Source: Planctomycetota bacterium
GTDB taxonomy: Bacteria; Planctomycetota; UBA1135; GCA-002686595
Length of the DNA: 64,000 nucleotides
Reading direction: 5' to 3'
Assembly: GCA_014238415.1 (NCBI GenBank)
Contig: JABABA010000007.1
Coordinates: forward strand, 1-64,000
A program made the position numbers and the translations under genes. Shown piece after piece: positions 1-9,096 of the stretch; the stretch's first letter is position 1; every line of letters begins with the position of its first letter. Under the pieces are notes generated by a model. The model was not told where the DNA came from and searched no databases. It saw only the letters and a list, made by a program, of their open reading frames with translations.

Positions 1-498
1 GTCATCGTAGGACGCCGAGAGCACATCCGCATCGCCATCGCCGTCGAGATCCGTGGCGTAGACCGAAAGGACCCCATCCGCAGCAGTCGTGATCACCTGT
101 TGCGCCCCGAAGGCCCCGCCCCCGAGGTTCTCATACCAGGCGATCTTGGAGTCATTCGAGGAAGCCGAGAGAACATCCGCATCACCATCTCCATCGAGGT
201 CGGTGGCGTAGACCGAGCGGGCCCCATTCGCAGCAGTCGTGATCACATGTTGCGCCCCGAAAGCCCCACTCCCAAGGTTCTCATACCAGGCGATCTTGGA
301 ATCATTCCAAGAAGCCGAAAGCACATCAGCATCGCCATCTCCATCGAGGTCAGTGGCGTAGACTGAACAGGCCGCCGGCGCAGAAGTCGAAATCACCTGC
401 TGCCCCCCAAACCCGGACTGTGCTCCAGCCACCCCCACCAACAAGAAGAAAGAACAAACAGACAAGGCGCGAGAAACAAAGCTAGGAGAATTCAACAT
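1..498 (-). CDS. Secreted FG-GAP/VCBS repeat protein, 3' part beyond window
   Basis: The reading frame opens at the ATG whose complement lies at 496-498 and stays open to base 1, so the C-terminus lies outside the window. It begins with a Sec-type signal peptide (MLNSPSFVSRALSV..., then a Leu/Val-rich core ending near GAQS), followed by about 50-residue units with the calcium-binding core DLDGDGDADVLSAS and the closing KIAWYENLG. FG-GAP/VCBS repeats fold as beta-propeller blades on exported proteins; the ligand here is unknown. It is a close paralogue of the broken gene at 624-2244, which has the same signal-peptide style and repeat consensus, so the pair arose by tandem duplication. Nothing catalytic is visible. 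Confidence 0.85.
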   Translation of the reverse strand, partial: MLNSPSFVSRALSVCSFFLLVGVAGAQSGFGGQQVISTSAPAACSVYATDLDGDGDADVLSASWNDSKIAWYENLGSGAFGAQHVITTAANGARSVYATDLDGDGDADVLSASSNDSKIAWYENLGGGAFGAQQVITTAADGVLSVYATDLDGDGDADVLSASYDD

Positions 499-532
499 AG
501 AACCTGCTTGGAGACGGATTGACACGAGACAC

Positions 533-551
533 CCCGCTTCAAAAATGCGGG
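533..551 (-). terminator. Weak hairpin downstream of the broken FG-GAP gene
   Basis: CCCGC (533-537) pairs with GCGGG (547-551) around a 9-nt A-rich loop (T-rich on the minus strand), about 73 nt past the TAG at 624. There is no U-tract after the stem, so its role as a terminator is doubtful. Confidence 0.2.
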
Positions 552-623
552 CAACCTGCTCTTCCTATGACACAACAACTGCCCCGTTCCAAGATACTCG
601 TTCCAGAATTATTTCCTGTTCCT

Positions 624-2244
624 CTACCGGAACATCACCGTCACGCCGTCGCTGGTGTTGGAAGTCGCGCCCGGGTTCAGGTCCCGGTACCAGAGCTGAA
701 AGTTCCAGGTCTCGCCGGGCATGAATACGACGCCAGAGGGCAGGTTGAGGAAGTCGACCGTGTAGGTGCGTGTTCCGCCAGGAGTGGTCTGGCCCACCTG
801 TCCGGTGCCGGACATGACAAAGCGCACGATGGGAGCACCCAGACACAAGACTCCCTGACTGCCACCAAAATTCGGGACATTGGCCTGATTCTGCGACATG
901 AGGAAGTAGCTCCACTGCTGAGTGGGCAGGCCGCTGGCATGCAGGGTCAGATTGTTCAGGGCCAGCTGCGGAGAACCGAGCGCCATGATGCTGCCGCCTG
1001 CTCCTGACGAGTTGATACCGCCCGTGCAGTAGCTGGCCGGAACGCATTCGTCCAACAAGCCATCCCCATTCATGTCGAGGGCCGGGTTGTTCTGGATCTG
1101 GACCAGATCATGCAGCCCATCAGAGTTGCAGTCATGGGGCATCAGGTTCTCATACCAGGCGATTTTGTCGTCCAGGTAGGAAGCCGAGAGCGCGTCCTGA
1201 TCGCCGTCCCCGTCGAGGTCTGCAGCGTAGACGAAGTAGGGCGCGTCGGCCGCAATCGTGATCACCTGCTGCGCCCCGAAGGCCCCGCCTCCGAGGTTCT
1301 CATACCAGGCGATCTTGTCGTCAAGTATGGAAGCCTAGAGCACATCCTGATCGCCATCTCCATCGAGGTCCGTAGCGTGGACCGAGACGGCCGCGTTCAT
1401 GGCAGTCGAGATCACCTGTTGCGCCCCGAAGACCCCGCTCCCCAGGTTCTCGTACCAGGCGATCTTGTCGTCATTTGCGGAAGCCGAAAGCACATCCTGA
1501 TCGCCATCTCCATCGAGATCCGTGGCGTAGACCGACCAGGCCCCATCCGCAGCAGTCGTAATCACCAGTGGCGGTCCGAAGCCTCCAGCCCCATCGTTCT
1601 CATACCAGGCGATCTTGTCGTCACGAAAGGACGCCGAAAGCACATCCTGATCGCCGTCCCCGTCCAGGTCCGTGGCATAGACCGACTCGGCCCCAAGAGC
1701 CACGCTCGAAATCAGCTGGATCGGTCCAAACGCACCGCCTCCCAGGTTCTCATACCAGGCCACCTTGTCGTCAGCAAAGGAAGCCAGCAGCACATCCGTA
1801 TCACCGTCTTCGTCAAGGTCCGCGGCGTAGACCGATTTGACCCCGGCCACAGTGTTGGGCATCGTGATCACCTGTTGACCTCCAAACGCCCCACCCCCAA
1901 GGTTCTCATACCAGGCGAGCTTGGAGTCCCAGTACGAAGCCGAGAGCACATCCGCGTCACCATCGCCGTCCAGGTCTGCGGCGTAGACCTCGTTGGCGAA
2001 ATGCGCAGAGGTTGTGATCACCTGTTGTGGCCCGAACACGCCAGCGCCAAGTTTCTCATACCAGGCGATGCACATCCTGATCGCCGTCTCCGTCGAGGTC
2101 CGTTGCGTGGACCGAGAAGGCACCATCCAATGCGGTCGAAATCACCTGATCCCCTCCAAAGCCCTGCGCCCCAACCACCCCCGCCAGCAACCAGGGAGAA
2201 GCCACAGACAGAGCACGGACAGCAAGATGGGGAGTGATCAACAT
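624..2244 (-). pseudogene. Broken FG-GAP repeat exoprotein (26-nt deletion plus in-frame TAG)
   Basis: The ATG at 2244 starts a signal peptide (MLITPHLAVRALSVAS...) and a first FG-GAP blade. Against the other repeat copies, 26 bases are missing just after GCGAT near 2054-2058 (for example the stretch corresponding to 1465-1490), which shifts the frame and stops the 5' ORF at 2056. The next blades are read in another frame from 2126 down to a TAG at 1335-1337, which replaces the Ser codon of DVLSAS. The frame then continues uninterrupted to the TAG at 624. About seven blades are followed by a linker with DCNSDGLHD and DMNGDGLLDECVP and a C-terminal beta module ending in WNFQLWYRDLNPG. Two independent lesions make inactivation the simplest reading, unless there are sequencing errors in the repeat array. 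Confidence 0.8.
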
Positions 2245-2347
2245 GGATCCAGGCACGGACAAGCAGAGAAAGGGGAACTCTTCAAACGCGCGCCCCTCGC
2301 AATCGCAAAAACCTGTTCCCCCCAAGAGACCACAATCCACCTGTTTG

Positions 2348-2363
2348 AGGACACTCTTGTCCT
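2348..2363 (-). terminator. Hairpin after the miaB operon
   Basis: AGGACA and TGTCCT form a perfect 6-bp stem with a 4-nt loop, 23 nt beyond the stop codon of the TPR gene and before the next minus-strand gene. No T-run follows, so it may be a weak terminator or an RNA-stabilising hairpin. Confidence 0.35.
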
Positions 2364-2386
2364 AACTTTCCCTCAAGGGGCCTCGC

Positions 2387-3178
2387 TCAGCCGCCCTGCA
2401 AGCCCTGCGCTGCCAGGGTGTGCCTGTCCGCAGCCTCCCCATCCCCCATCCTCCGGCAGACCCGCGCGAGACGGTGCAGGAGTTCGGAATGCGGACGCAG
2501 GGCAACCGCCTCTTCGAGCAGTTGGCGGGCACCAGCAAGGTCATCGCCTTCAAGGCAGATGTCGGACAGGGCGGCGAGGGTGCGGGCTCGGTCGGGGTCT
2601 TGGGTGAAGCGACGCAGGGCGTCTTCCAGCCGGGTCTTGGCCTGAGCGAACTGGCCCGCTTCGATATCGAGCAGGCCAAGGCGAAAGAGTGCCTCGCCAT
2701 CGCCGGAAAGATCATGGTCCAATCGATACGCGACTCGCGCAGCGGGAATACGACCGGTTTCTTCCAGCGCGCGGCCCAACCGGAAGGGGGCGATGGATTT
2801 TTCCGGATAACGCGCACCCGGGGCAAGCGATCGTTCCAGAGCTTCCACCGCTTTCTGCCAGAGTCGGGCCCGGGATTCGAGAATGCCCAGCAGGTAGTAG
2901 GCTTCCGCAGACCAGGCCCCTTGGAGTTCGCCCAGGATCAACTCGCGGGCGTGCTCCGGGCGACCAGCGGAAAGATGCTTGCGGGCCGCCGCAAGAGGAG
3001 CCCGTCCTGAAGAGGGAGAGCGCGGCTGGCCCAGCAACTCGACCCTCGCGCCGGCCAGAAGAGCGATGACGGGATCGGTGGGTTCCGGGCTGGGATCCTG
3101 CTTGCCTGGCTGAACAACGATCAGCACCAGACCTGCGAGCAGGGCAAGGAAGAGAATGACAATCAGACCGGCCCTCAT
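2387..3178 (-). CDS. Membrane-anchored TPR protein
   Basis: A 263-residue protein starting with a single hydrophobic helix (RAGLIVILFLALLAGLVLIVV, about residues 2-22) that acts as uncleaved anchor or signal, followed by tandem helical repeats of TPR type (AYYLLGILESRARLWQKAVE; LFRLGLLDIEAGQFAQAKTR; LLHRLARVCRRMGDGEAADR). TPRs hold other proteins; no enzyme motif is present. Its ATG overlaps the TGA of the upstream ASPIC-domain gene by four bases, so the two are translationally coupled in a miaB - ASPIC - TPR operon. ASPIC/CRTAC1 proteins often have TPR partners in Planctomycetota and Acidobacteriota. The partner is inferred; the fold is clear. Confidence 0.8.
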   Translation of the reverse strand: MRAGLIVILFLALLAGLVLIVVQPGKQDPSPEPTDPVIALLAGARVELLGQPRSPSSGRAPLAAARKHLSAGRPEHARELILGELQGAWSAEAYYLLGILESRARLWQKAVEALERSLAPGARYPEKSIAPFRLGRALEETGRIPAARVAYRLDHDLSGDGEALFRLGLLDIEAGQFAQAKTRLEDALRRFTQDPDRARTLAALSDICLEGDDLAGARQLLEEAVALRPHSELLHRLARVCRRMGDGEAADRHTLAAQGLQGG

Positions 3179-4854
3179 TCTCCAGACCCCCGCACAAGGA
3201 CGAAGTTCATACCGGGCATCAGAGCTGGAAAGCGTTCCGAGGAACCATCGGGCCAGGTGACCTCGGCCTGGAAGGGACCCTTGTGGGACCCGGTTCCGAA
3301 CTGGGCCTCCTGGGCGTTGGCGGATTGATAGGTGCCCGACGAGGTGATCCAGCGGTACTGGGGCCGGGGCCCGCCCAGAAGGGCGACCCGCGAGCCGATG
3401 GCGCGGCGGTTCATGGACCCGGGTTGCTGCAGGGAAAGCAAGATGCCCCTGCCAGGAGCAGCGTCGTTACGCAGCAGGCGCACTGATCCAGTCAGATCGC
3501 GTACCACCAGATCCAGATCCCCGTCCCGGTCGAGGTCCGCGCACACCGCTCCACGCTCAATACCTTGCTCCTGGACCCAGTCTCCTGCCTCGGCCGCGTG
3601 AATGGGTTCGAAGCGGTTCTTCACCTGACGGAACAGGAGCGCCGGCTGGCGCTGGCTCCAGCCCTGTTGACGACAGATGGTCTCACCATACACATGACCA
3701 TTGAAGACCAAGAGTTCCTGCGTGCCGTCGCAGTCCATGTCCAGAAAGGTCGTGGCCCAACCAAGATAGGGCACCGAGATCTGACCCAGGCCCCAGCGCC
3801 GGGTGGCATCATCAAAAAACAGATCCCCCAGATTCAGGTGCAGGGTGTTGCGATCCCCCATGAAGTTGGTGGTGAACACATCGGGCCGGCCATCGCGGTT
3901 CACATCGCCCAAGGCAATGCCCATGGTGGCCTGCCCCAGGCCGTTCTCGTCGAATGCGATACCGCTTGTGAGACCGTTCTCGCTGAATGATCCGTCAGCA
4001 CCCCGCTGGAAGAAGAAGTTGGGGCCAGAGTCGTTGCCCACAAAGACCTCCAGGGTGCCATCGCCGTCGAAGTCGGCGCTGACCACGCCCAGGCCATAGG
4101 CGGCTTTCACGGCGGCAAAGCCCAGGGAAGCGGGGACAAAAGAACCGTCGCCTTCATTGAGATAGACCTCGTCGGGTTCGGCAGAAAGACCCAGCGGTCC
4201 TCCAAAGACCTCGGCCCCACGAAACATCATCGGCTTGGGCAGGGACTCGGGGTCGAACTGCACATAGTTGGCGACATAAAGATCCAGGTCACCGTCTCCG
4301 TCGAAATCGCCGAAGGATGCCGCAGTGCTCCAGGCGGATGTCTGAGCGAGACCCGAAGAAGCGCTGGCATCAAGGAAGCCGCCGCCGGCCTGCTGCAAGA
4401 AAAGCGAGTTGGGACCATGGGCGCAGACGAAGAGATCATCAAGGCCGTCCCCGTTCACATCCCCCACCGCTGTGCCGAAACTCCAGCGCGAAAAGGAAAG
4501 ACCGCTGGCCTCGGTGGCATCGCGGAACTTGAGCCGACCCAGGTTCTCCATGTAACGCCCACCGCTGCTCATGTCGGGATCCGTGACGCTGCCCCCACAA
4601 GCGGGCAGAAAGAGATCCAGGTCTCCGTCCCCGTCTCCGTCGATCAAGGCAAGGCCACCCCCCTTGACCTCGATCAGGGCCGCGGGGTCGCAGTTGCTGT
4701 GGGAAGGCAGCTGCCCCAAGCCCCCCGGATAGGAGACCTCGGTCATTCCATAGGGAAACTCCGGGCCCTCGTCTTCGCAAGATGCGCTAAGCCCCAGCAG
4801 AAGGGCGACACCGAGCGGCCGGCAGGACCTCACTTGCCCTCTGTGCCATTGCAC
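3175..4854 (-). CDS. CRTAC1-family lipoprotein (FG-GAP repeats plus ASPIC/UnbV domain)
   Basis: The 559-residue product has a lipoprotein signal (VALLLGLSAS before Cys, about residue 26) and then FG-GAP/VCBS blades rich in DxDxDGxxDL calcium loops (DGDGDGDLDLFLPAC, DVNGDGLDDLFVC, DFDGDGDLDLYVAN, DFDGDGTLEVFVGN, DVNRDGRPDVFTTN, DLDRDGDLDLVVRD). It ends with the ASPIC/UnbV domain from about residue 480 (NRRAIGSRVALLGG ... EVTWPDGSSERFPAL). This is the standard CRTAC1 layout, a surface beta-propeller of unknown ligand. The start overlaps the miaB 3' end by 25 bases and its stop overlaps the TPR gene, so all three are probably co-transcribed. Confidence 0.88.
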   Translation of the reverse strand: MQWHRGQVRSCRPLGVALLLGLSASCEDEGPEFPYGMTEVSYPGGLGQLPSHSNCDPAALIEVKGGGLALIDGDGDGDLDLFLPACGGSVTDPDMSSGGRYMENLGRLKFRDATEASGLSFSRWSFGTAVGDVNGDGLDDLFVCAHGPNSLFLQQAGGGFLDASASSGLAQTSAWSTAASFGDFDGDGDLDLYVANYVQFDPESLPKPMMFRGAEVFGGPLGLSAEPDEVYLNEGDGSFVPASLGFAAVKAAYGLGVVSADFDGDGTLEVFVGNDSGPNFFFQRGADGSFSENGLTSGIAFDENGLGQATMGIALGDVNRDGRPDVFTTNFMGDRNTLHLNLGDLFFDDATRRWGLGQISVPYLGWATTFLDMDCDGTQELLVFNGHVYGETICRQQGWSQRQPALLFRQVKNRFEPIHAAEAGDWVQEQGIERGAVCADLDRDGDLDLVVRDLTGSVRLLRNDAAPGRGILLSLQQPGSMNRRAIGSRVALLGGPRPQYRWITSSGTYQSANAQEAQFGTGSHKGPFQAEVTWPDGSSERFPALMPGMNFVLVRGSGE

Positions 4855-6308
4855 GCCAGGTCCTCACTCGCCGTGCCCCTTGCCAAACGACCAGAGAAGC
4901 CATAGGCGGTGCACTCGTCCAGGATCACGGGCACCTTTGTGCCCAGCAGTTCTTCGCCCCCAGCAATGGACACAGACAGACCATGCACCGAACGACCCTG
5001 GAGAATATTTGCGTCACGGGGAGACACGGCCTCCAGGAACACCTGCTCCGTACGCCCGCACCATTGCTCAAAGCGCGCCCGCTGCACGCGCTCCGAAGTT
5101 TCCATCAGGCGCTGGTGACGTTCCTTCTTGATTGCCTCCGGCACATCATCAGGAAAGCCCGCCGCCTTGGTGAGAGGGCGCTCGTCATACTTGAAGATGT
5201 AGTTGACAATGAACTGCTGCTCTTCGAGAAAGCGCTGGGAACCAACGAAGTCCTCTTCGGTCTCCCCCGAAAAACCCACGATCCAATCGCTGCCCAGTTC
5301 CAGATCCGGCAGCACAGAGCGCAGGGTGTCCGCACGCTTGCGATAGAGGTCCAGGTTGTAGGCCCGCTTCATGCGCTTCAGAACCGGATCGCTCCCGGCC
5401 TGTGCGGGCAGGGGCAGGAAACGGTCCACCTTGTCGCAATCCCGCATCGCTTCCGCAAGGGCACGGGTCGCATAGGAGGGATGCAAAGTGATCATGCGAA
5501 TGCGCTCCAGCCCGGGCACCTCCTGCAGGGCGCGCAGGAGATCGCCAAGACCTTCACGACCCTGACGGCCTGTGCCGCGGGGCTGGCCTTCCAGGGGTAC
5601 CGAAAAATCCTCGCCGTAGCTGTTCACGGTCTGCCCCAGCAGTGTCAGCACCTTGACGCCCTGGTCCGCGTGCCAGCGGGCCTCCTGCACCAGCTGAGGA
5701 ATGGACCGGCTCTGCACCCCGCCGCGAGTCATGGGTACCACGCAATAGGTGCAGGACAAGGCGCAGCCACGCATGACCGCCAAGAAAGCCTGTCTGCCTC
5801 CGGTCCAGATCTCGCCCGTGCGATCCACGGGCACCTCCGCCGCCATGTCGGTGAAAGCCACCCGTTCATCGCTGCGGCTCAAGCTGGAATCCGCCCGTCG
5901 TGAGCGCACTTCTTCCACCATCTGAGGCAGGTGCTGAAACTGACGCGTTCCCGCCACCAGGTCAATGTGAGCGGCGCGTTTGAAAGCCTCTTCCTCCACC
6001 CGCTGAGCCATGCAGCCCATCAAACCGATGACCATGTCCGGGCGGCGTTTCTTGAGTTGCTTGAGTTCTCCCACCCAGCTCCAAGTGCGTTCCTCTGCGT
6101 GATCACGCACACTGCAGGTGTTGAAGATGACCACATCGGCGTCCTCAACCGATGAGGTGGTGCCATAACCCGACTTGCGAAAGCGTCCCTCGACCAGGGA
6201 CGAGTCATACTTGTTCATCTGGCAGCCAAAAGTCACCACGCAGAGCTGGGGAGCGGCCGCGCCCGCGGGGATGTTCTGGGACTCGGAAGTGTGGCGCGTG
6301 GTGGTCAT
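4830..6308 (-). CDS. miaB: tRNA-2-methylthio-N6-dimethylallyladenosine synthase MiaB
   Basis: MiaB is a radical-SAM methylthiotransferase that adds a methylthio group to i6A37 of tRNAs reading UNN codons, using two 4Fe-4S clusters. All expected elements are visible in the 492 residues: the N-terminal UPF0004 domain with FGCQMN (Cys29), NTCSVRDHAEER (Cys65) and MGCMAQ (Cys99) for the auxiliary cluster; the radical-SAM motif CALSCTYC (Cys182, 186, 189); LGQTVNSYG; and a C-terminal TRAM domain ending in VILDECTAYGFSGRL. NTCSVR is the MiaB rather than MtaB/RimO signature. It heads a minus-strand operon with two unrelated exported-protein genes, an unusual setting for miaB. Confidence 0.95.
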   Translation of the reverse strand: MTTTRHTSESQNIPAGAAAPQLCVVTFGCQMNKYDSSLVEGRFRKSGYGTTSSVEDADVVIFNTCSVRDHAEERTWSWVGELKQLKKRRPDMVIGLMGCMAQRVEEEAFKRAAHIDLVAGTRQFQHLPQMVEEVRSRRADSSLSRSDERVAFTDMAAEVPVDRTGEIWTGGRQAFLAVMRGCALSCTYCVVPMTRGGVQSRSIPQLVQEARWHADQGVKVLTLLGQTVNSYGEDFSVPLEGQPRGTGRQGREGLGDLLRALQEVPGLERIRMITLHPSYATRALAEAMRDCDKVDRFLPLPAQAGSDPVLKRMKRAYNLDLYRKRADTLRSVLPDLELGSDWIVGFSGETEEDFVGSQRFLEEQQFIVNYIFKYDERPLTKAAGFPDDVPEAIKKERHQRLMETSERVQRARFEQWCGRTEQVFLEAVSPRDANILQGRSVHGLSVSIAGGEELLGTKVPVILDECTAYGFSGRLARGTASEDLACNGTEGK

Positions 6309-6455
6309 GGCGGCTCAGAGCGCCGAAGCGCGAGGGCCATCATGCCAGAGGAAGGCCTGGGACCGCACGGTGAAACAGGTCAGCGGGGTAAAACAGGACA
6401 GCCCAGGCAATGCGCGACCAACAAGTTCGGTCAACCGGAACGGCGCGCAACAACC

Positions 6456-7889
6456 TCATCTCGGCCGCCAGCAACTCCCGGCCACGGTCCCCAAGAGAGC
6501 CGCGAGGAATCCCCAAGCCGCGGGCAGGAGGCCCCAAAACACGGGTGTCATGGCCGCCGGAGCGGGACCCTCGGCCTGGCCGAGACACCACCAGAGCACC
6601 AGATTCCCAAGCCCCATACCCCAGAAAGCCCCCATGGCGCTGCAGCGCTGCCATCGCAAGCCCAGCAGCAAGAGCGGGAAGAGGGTCACGTAACCAGAAA
6701 ACGCCACCGCCGCCTGGGAGAAAATCGAGCCAGGCACAAACCGCCAGAGCACAAAAACTGCCACAGCAATCAACAAGCCGAACAACCTGCCCCGCATTAC
6801 CTCGGTGCGCCCATCGGAGGCGGGCCGCAATACATCCCGACTCAACATCGATCCCAAGGTCAGAAGCTGCGCGTCCAGGGTGCTCATGACCGCCGCCAGC
6901 ACCGCCACCAAACCAAGAGCACCGAGGGCTCCGGGCAGGACCTCGCCTGCGATCAAGGCGAACACACGATCCGACTCACGCCCCACCAGGCCCGGATAGA
7001 GGTCCCGCCCCAACAACCCCAACAAGACCGCGGGCAGCCAGAGCGCCACAAGCGCAAAGGGATAGACCAAAGCCACCCTCCGAATAGATGGCGCGCTCTT
7101 GGCCGCGATCAAGCGCACCAGCATGTGGGGAAAACTGATCACCGTCAGACTGATCACAAGGCTCCAGGACAAGAGCGCTCCACCTCCATAGAGTCCGTGG
7201 CTGGGTCGGGTCAACAAGCGCCCTCCATCGATCTCGCCCAGACGCCCAAGCACCGCGCTCCAGCCCCCCACCGAGCGCGCGCCGACCCAGGCAGCAGCCA
7301 CCATGAATCCCAGGAACAACCCCCCTTGCAACACATTGGTCCAGGCTGTGGCGCGCATTCCACCGAGCGATGTGTAGAGCAAAGCCACAGCGAGGATCAA
7401 CGTTCCCGCCCAGGCAAGTGTCACGGAACCGTCACTGGCAAAGACCACGCTGCGCGCCCCCCCCTCTACGGCAGTGGCCATGTACGGCAGGGTGTAAAGG
7501 GTGAAGACCGCGAAGAGCATCCAGCCCACAGCGCGATTGTCCAAGAGCCGCGAATAGAGCTCGGCCGGAGTCAAGGCCCCCAGCCTGCGGGCCTCACGTC
7601 GCGCGGGCAGACCAACCGCCCAGAAAGTCAGGGGAATCCCCAGAGCCACGATGGGCACATTCAACCCAAACACCGCCAGACCATCGTGGTAAGCCAATCC
7701 GGGCACTCCCACCAGGACAAAGGGCGTGCAGTTGGTGCCGAAGAGCGCCATGAACAGAACCACCGAACCGAGGCCAGATCCCGCCAGGAAGTAGTCTTCG
7801 GGAGAGCGTGCGGCACGCCGTGCAGCAACGGCGCCGATGGCCAGCAACAGGAGCGCATACAAGCCAAGGAACACAAGGGGCAGGCTCAT
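6456..7889 (-). CDS. Sodium:solute symporter (SSS family)
   Basis: A 477-residue polytopic protein with about 13 hydrophobic segments. It has the SSS N-terminal signature SPEDYFLAGSGLG after the first helix, TNCTPFVLVGVPGLAY in the second helix, and a late conserved helix pair around GLVAVLAAVMSTLDAQLLTLGSMLSRD. The family couples Na+ entry to uptake of sugars, amino acids, carboxylates or vitamins; the substrate cannot be read from the sequence. Its ATG overlaps the TGA of the small membrane-protein gene upstream by four bases, an arrangement seen for SSS/DUF3311 pairs. Length is normal for the family and no frame lesion was seen. Confidence 0.88.
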   Translation of the reverse strand: MSLPLVFLGLYALLLLAIGAVAARRAARSPEDYFLAGSGLGSVVLFMALFGTNCTPFVLVGVPGLAYHDGLAVFGLNVPIVALGIPLTFWAVGLPARREARRLGALTPAELYSRLLDNRAVGWMLFAVFTLYTLPYMATAVEGGARSVVFASDGSVTLAWAGTLILAVALLYTSLGGMRATAWTNVLQGGLFLGFMVAAAWVGARSVGGWSAVLGRLGEIDGGRLLTRPSHGLYGGGALLSWSLVISLTVISFPHMLVRLIAAKSAPSIRRVALVYPFALVALWLPAVLLGLLGRDLYPGLVGRESDRVFALIAGEVLPGALGALGLVAVLAAVMSTLDAQLLTLGSMLSRDVLRPASDGRTEVMRGRLFGLLIAVAVFVLWRFVPGSIFSQAAVAFSGYVTLFPLLLLGLRWQRCSAMGAFWGMGLGNLVLWWCLGQAEGPAPAAMTPVFWGLLPAAWGFLAALLGTVAGSCWRPR

Positions 7890-8089
7890 GGACCTGCCTC
7901 GTCAGCCTGTTCTTCTCCCCGCCAGACAAAACGCGCAAACAGGAACAACCACAGAATCGCGAGGGCTACCCAACCCAGGCGCAAGGCGAGTTCCGCCGGC
8001 AGCACTCCGAACAGCAGGCGTGCGGGGGGCGCCACGAAAAGGTGCACAGCCAACAGGGCCAGTGCAGTTGAGGTCAGAAGCAGGGGCAT
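7886..8089 (-). CDS. Small two-helix membrane protein, DUF3311-like partner of the symporter
   Basis: From the ATG at 8089 the product is 67 residues with two hydrophobic helices (LLLTSTALALLAVHLFVAP and LALRLGWVALAILWLFLFA) and a charged tail (RFVWRGEEQADEAGP). Size, topology and position directly upstream of an SSS transporter match the DUF3311 family, a presumed accessory subunit, but assignment rests on architecture rather than a diagnostic motif. A GTG start at 8122 would add 11 residues (MHASPQHGVVR) that do not look like membrane-protein sequence, so the ATG is preferred. The stop overlaps the symporter start. Confidence 0.6.
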   Translation of the reverse strand: MPLLLTSTALALLAVHLFVAPPARLLFGVLPAELALRLGWVALAILWLFLFARFVWRGEEQADEAGP

Positions 8090-8336
8090 TCGCACGACCC
8101 CATGTTGGGGACTGGCGTGCACAGATACCAGCCAGACCTGAGTCCTGAGGAGGAACCATGGGTGTACTCGGGAGAGTCCACAGGCAGACGGCCTCCCCTG
8201 CGCACAGCCTCTCCGCGGGGGTTGGCATGCAAGTTGACTTCAAGACACCGGACACCTCCGGTGGCTTCCGACTTTCACCAACGGCCCCTGGTGTGCTGCC
8301 GGCGGTGTCCATCCATTTACCAAACCCCTTCAAGCG

Positions 8337-8906
8337 ATGACAAAAACAAACGCCACCATCGTCCTGCTCACCAGCCTGCTCTCCTCCTGCGGATTGGACT
8401 TCCACCTGACCGATCCCGGCACGGGCATCACCGTCCTGCAAGAAGTCGAGCCCAACGATCAGCCCTGGGAGACCCAGGTCTTCGATCCCTTGGAATCCTG
8501 CACGGTCCTGGACCTGGTGGGCTCGGTGCAGGCAGCTCCGGGTTTCGATCTGACCGATCATCTGGGCTTCATCGCCGAGAGCCCCATGGAGATCTGCGTC
8601 ACCTTGGAGGGAGAATTCGAGTACCTCGATTTTGATCTGGCGGTCTGGGACCCCACAAGCGAAACCTACCCCCTCGTCTGGCAGACCTCTGGAGATGTGG
8701 AGACCGCGATCTTCGAAGTGAATCACGCGGGCCCCTTCCAATTGGCGGTCTTTGCCCCTTTCGAGGACGGGGACTGGATCCTGCGCATTGAGACCTTCCC
8801 CTTGCCCGGGTACAACCCGCAGGCGAACTCCGCTCCGGGGGAGAGAATCCAGGCACTGAAAGCGACCCGTGCAGAGACCCGGGACCTGAAAACCCCACTG
8901 CTCTGA
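8337..8906 (+). CDS. Lipoprotein with PPC-like beta domain
   Basis: The 189-residue product has a lipoprotein signal (TIVLLTSLLSS before Cys18) and the opening EVEPNDQPWETQVFDPL, typical of bacterial pre-peptidase C-terminal (PPC) domains, then a beta-rich segment (EFEYLDFDLAVWDP, GPFQLAVFAPFEDGDWILRIE) that matches a small PPC-like jelly-roll. Such domains help exported proteins bind or be processed; here it stands alone on a lipoprotein. A Gln/Arg-rich tail of about 35 residues is low-information. It lies 190 nt upstream of the first sulfatase-fold gene on the same strand, so co-transcription is possible but not shown. Confidence 0.7.
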   Translation: MTKTNATIVLLTSLLSSCGLDFHLTDPGTGITVLQEVEPNDQPWETQVFDPLESCTVLDLVGSVQAAPGFDLTDHLGFIAESPMEICVTLEGEFEYLDFDLAVWDPTSETYPLVWQTSGDVETAIFEVNHAGPFQLAVFAPFEDGDWILRIETFPLPGYNPQANSAPGERIQALKATRAETRDLKTPLL

Positions 8907-9096
8907 TCCTGAGGGCGAAGGCCAAAGACCCGTCAATCGAGGGCACGCAAAGCCCTCGAAGACAACCCAAACGGTGGCAGGCCCCCCGGAGAACTGACGC
9001 GGGGACCGGCGCGAACAGAAAAACGCTCCAGCGCCCCCGAGAACTCGCCGGGAAGAGCCGATAGACTTCTGGTCCCCGTCCCCGCGCGGACACAGC

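Larger units (their letters stand above)
1..2200. repeat. Imperfect tandem ~150-nt repeats encoding FG-GAP blades
   Basis: The landmark TTCTCATACCAGGCGAT recurs at about 128, 278, 1146, 1297, 1598, 1748, 1903 and 2054, with a variant (TTCTCGTACCAGGCGAT) at about 1446. The spacing is about 150 nt, i.e. 50 codons. The copies belong to two neighbouring paralogues and are similar enough to permit slippage or unequal crossing-over. The 26-nt deletion in the unit near 2056 is consistent with such an event. Confidence 0.8.

Noticed and set aside
1-2200. CRISPR-like regular repeats
   Set aside because: The ~150-nt period is coding, spacers are not unique and the repeats translate as FG-GAP blades.
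6291-8141. 616-codon plus-strand ORF rich in Gln, His, Arg and Pro
   Set aside because: It is antisense to the symporter and small membrane gene, has no domain-like sequence, and its composition is what reverse reading of hydrophobic high-GC codons gives.
8158-8340. 60-codon ORF before the PPC-like lipoprotein
   Set aside because: No signal, motif or ribosome-binding site, and it overlaps the real start by four bases.
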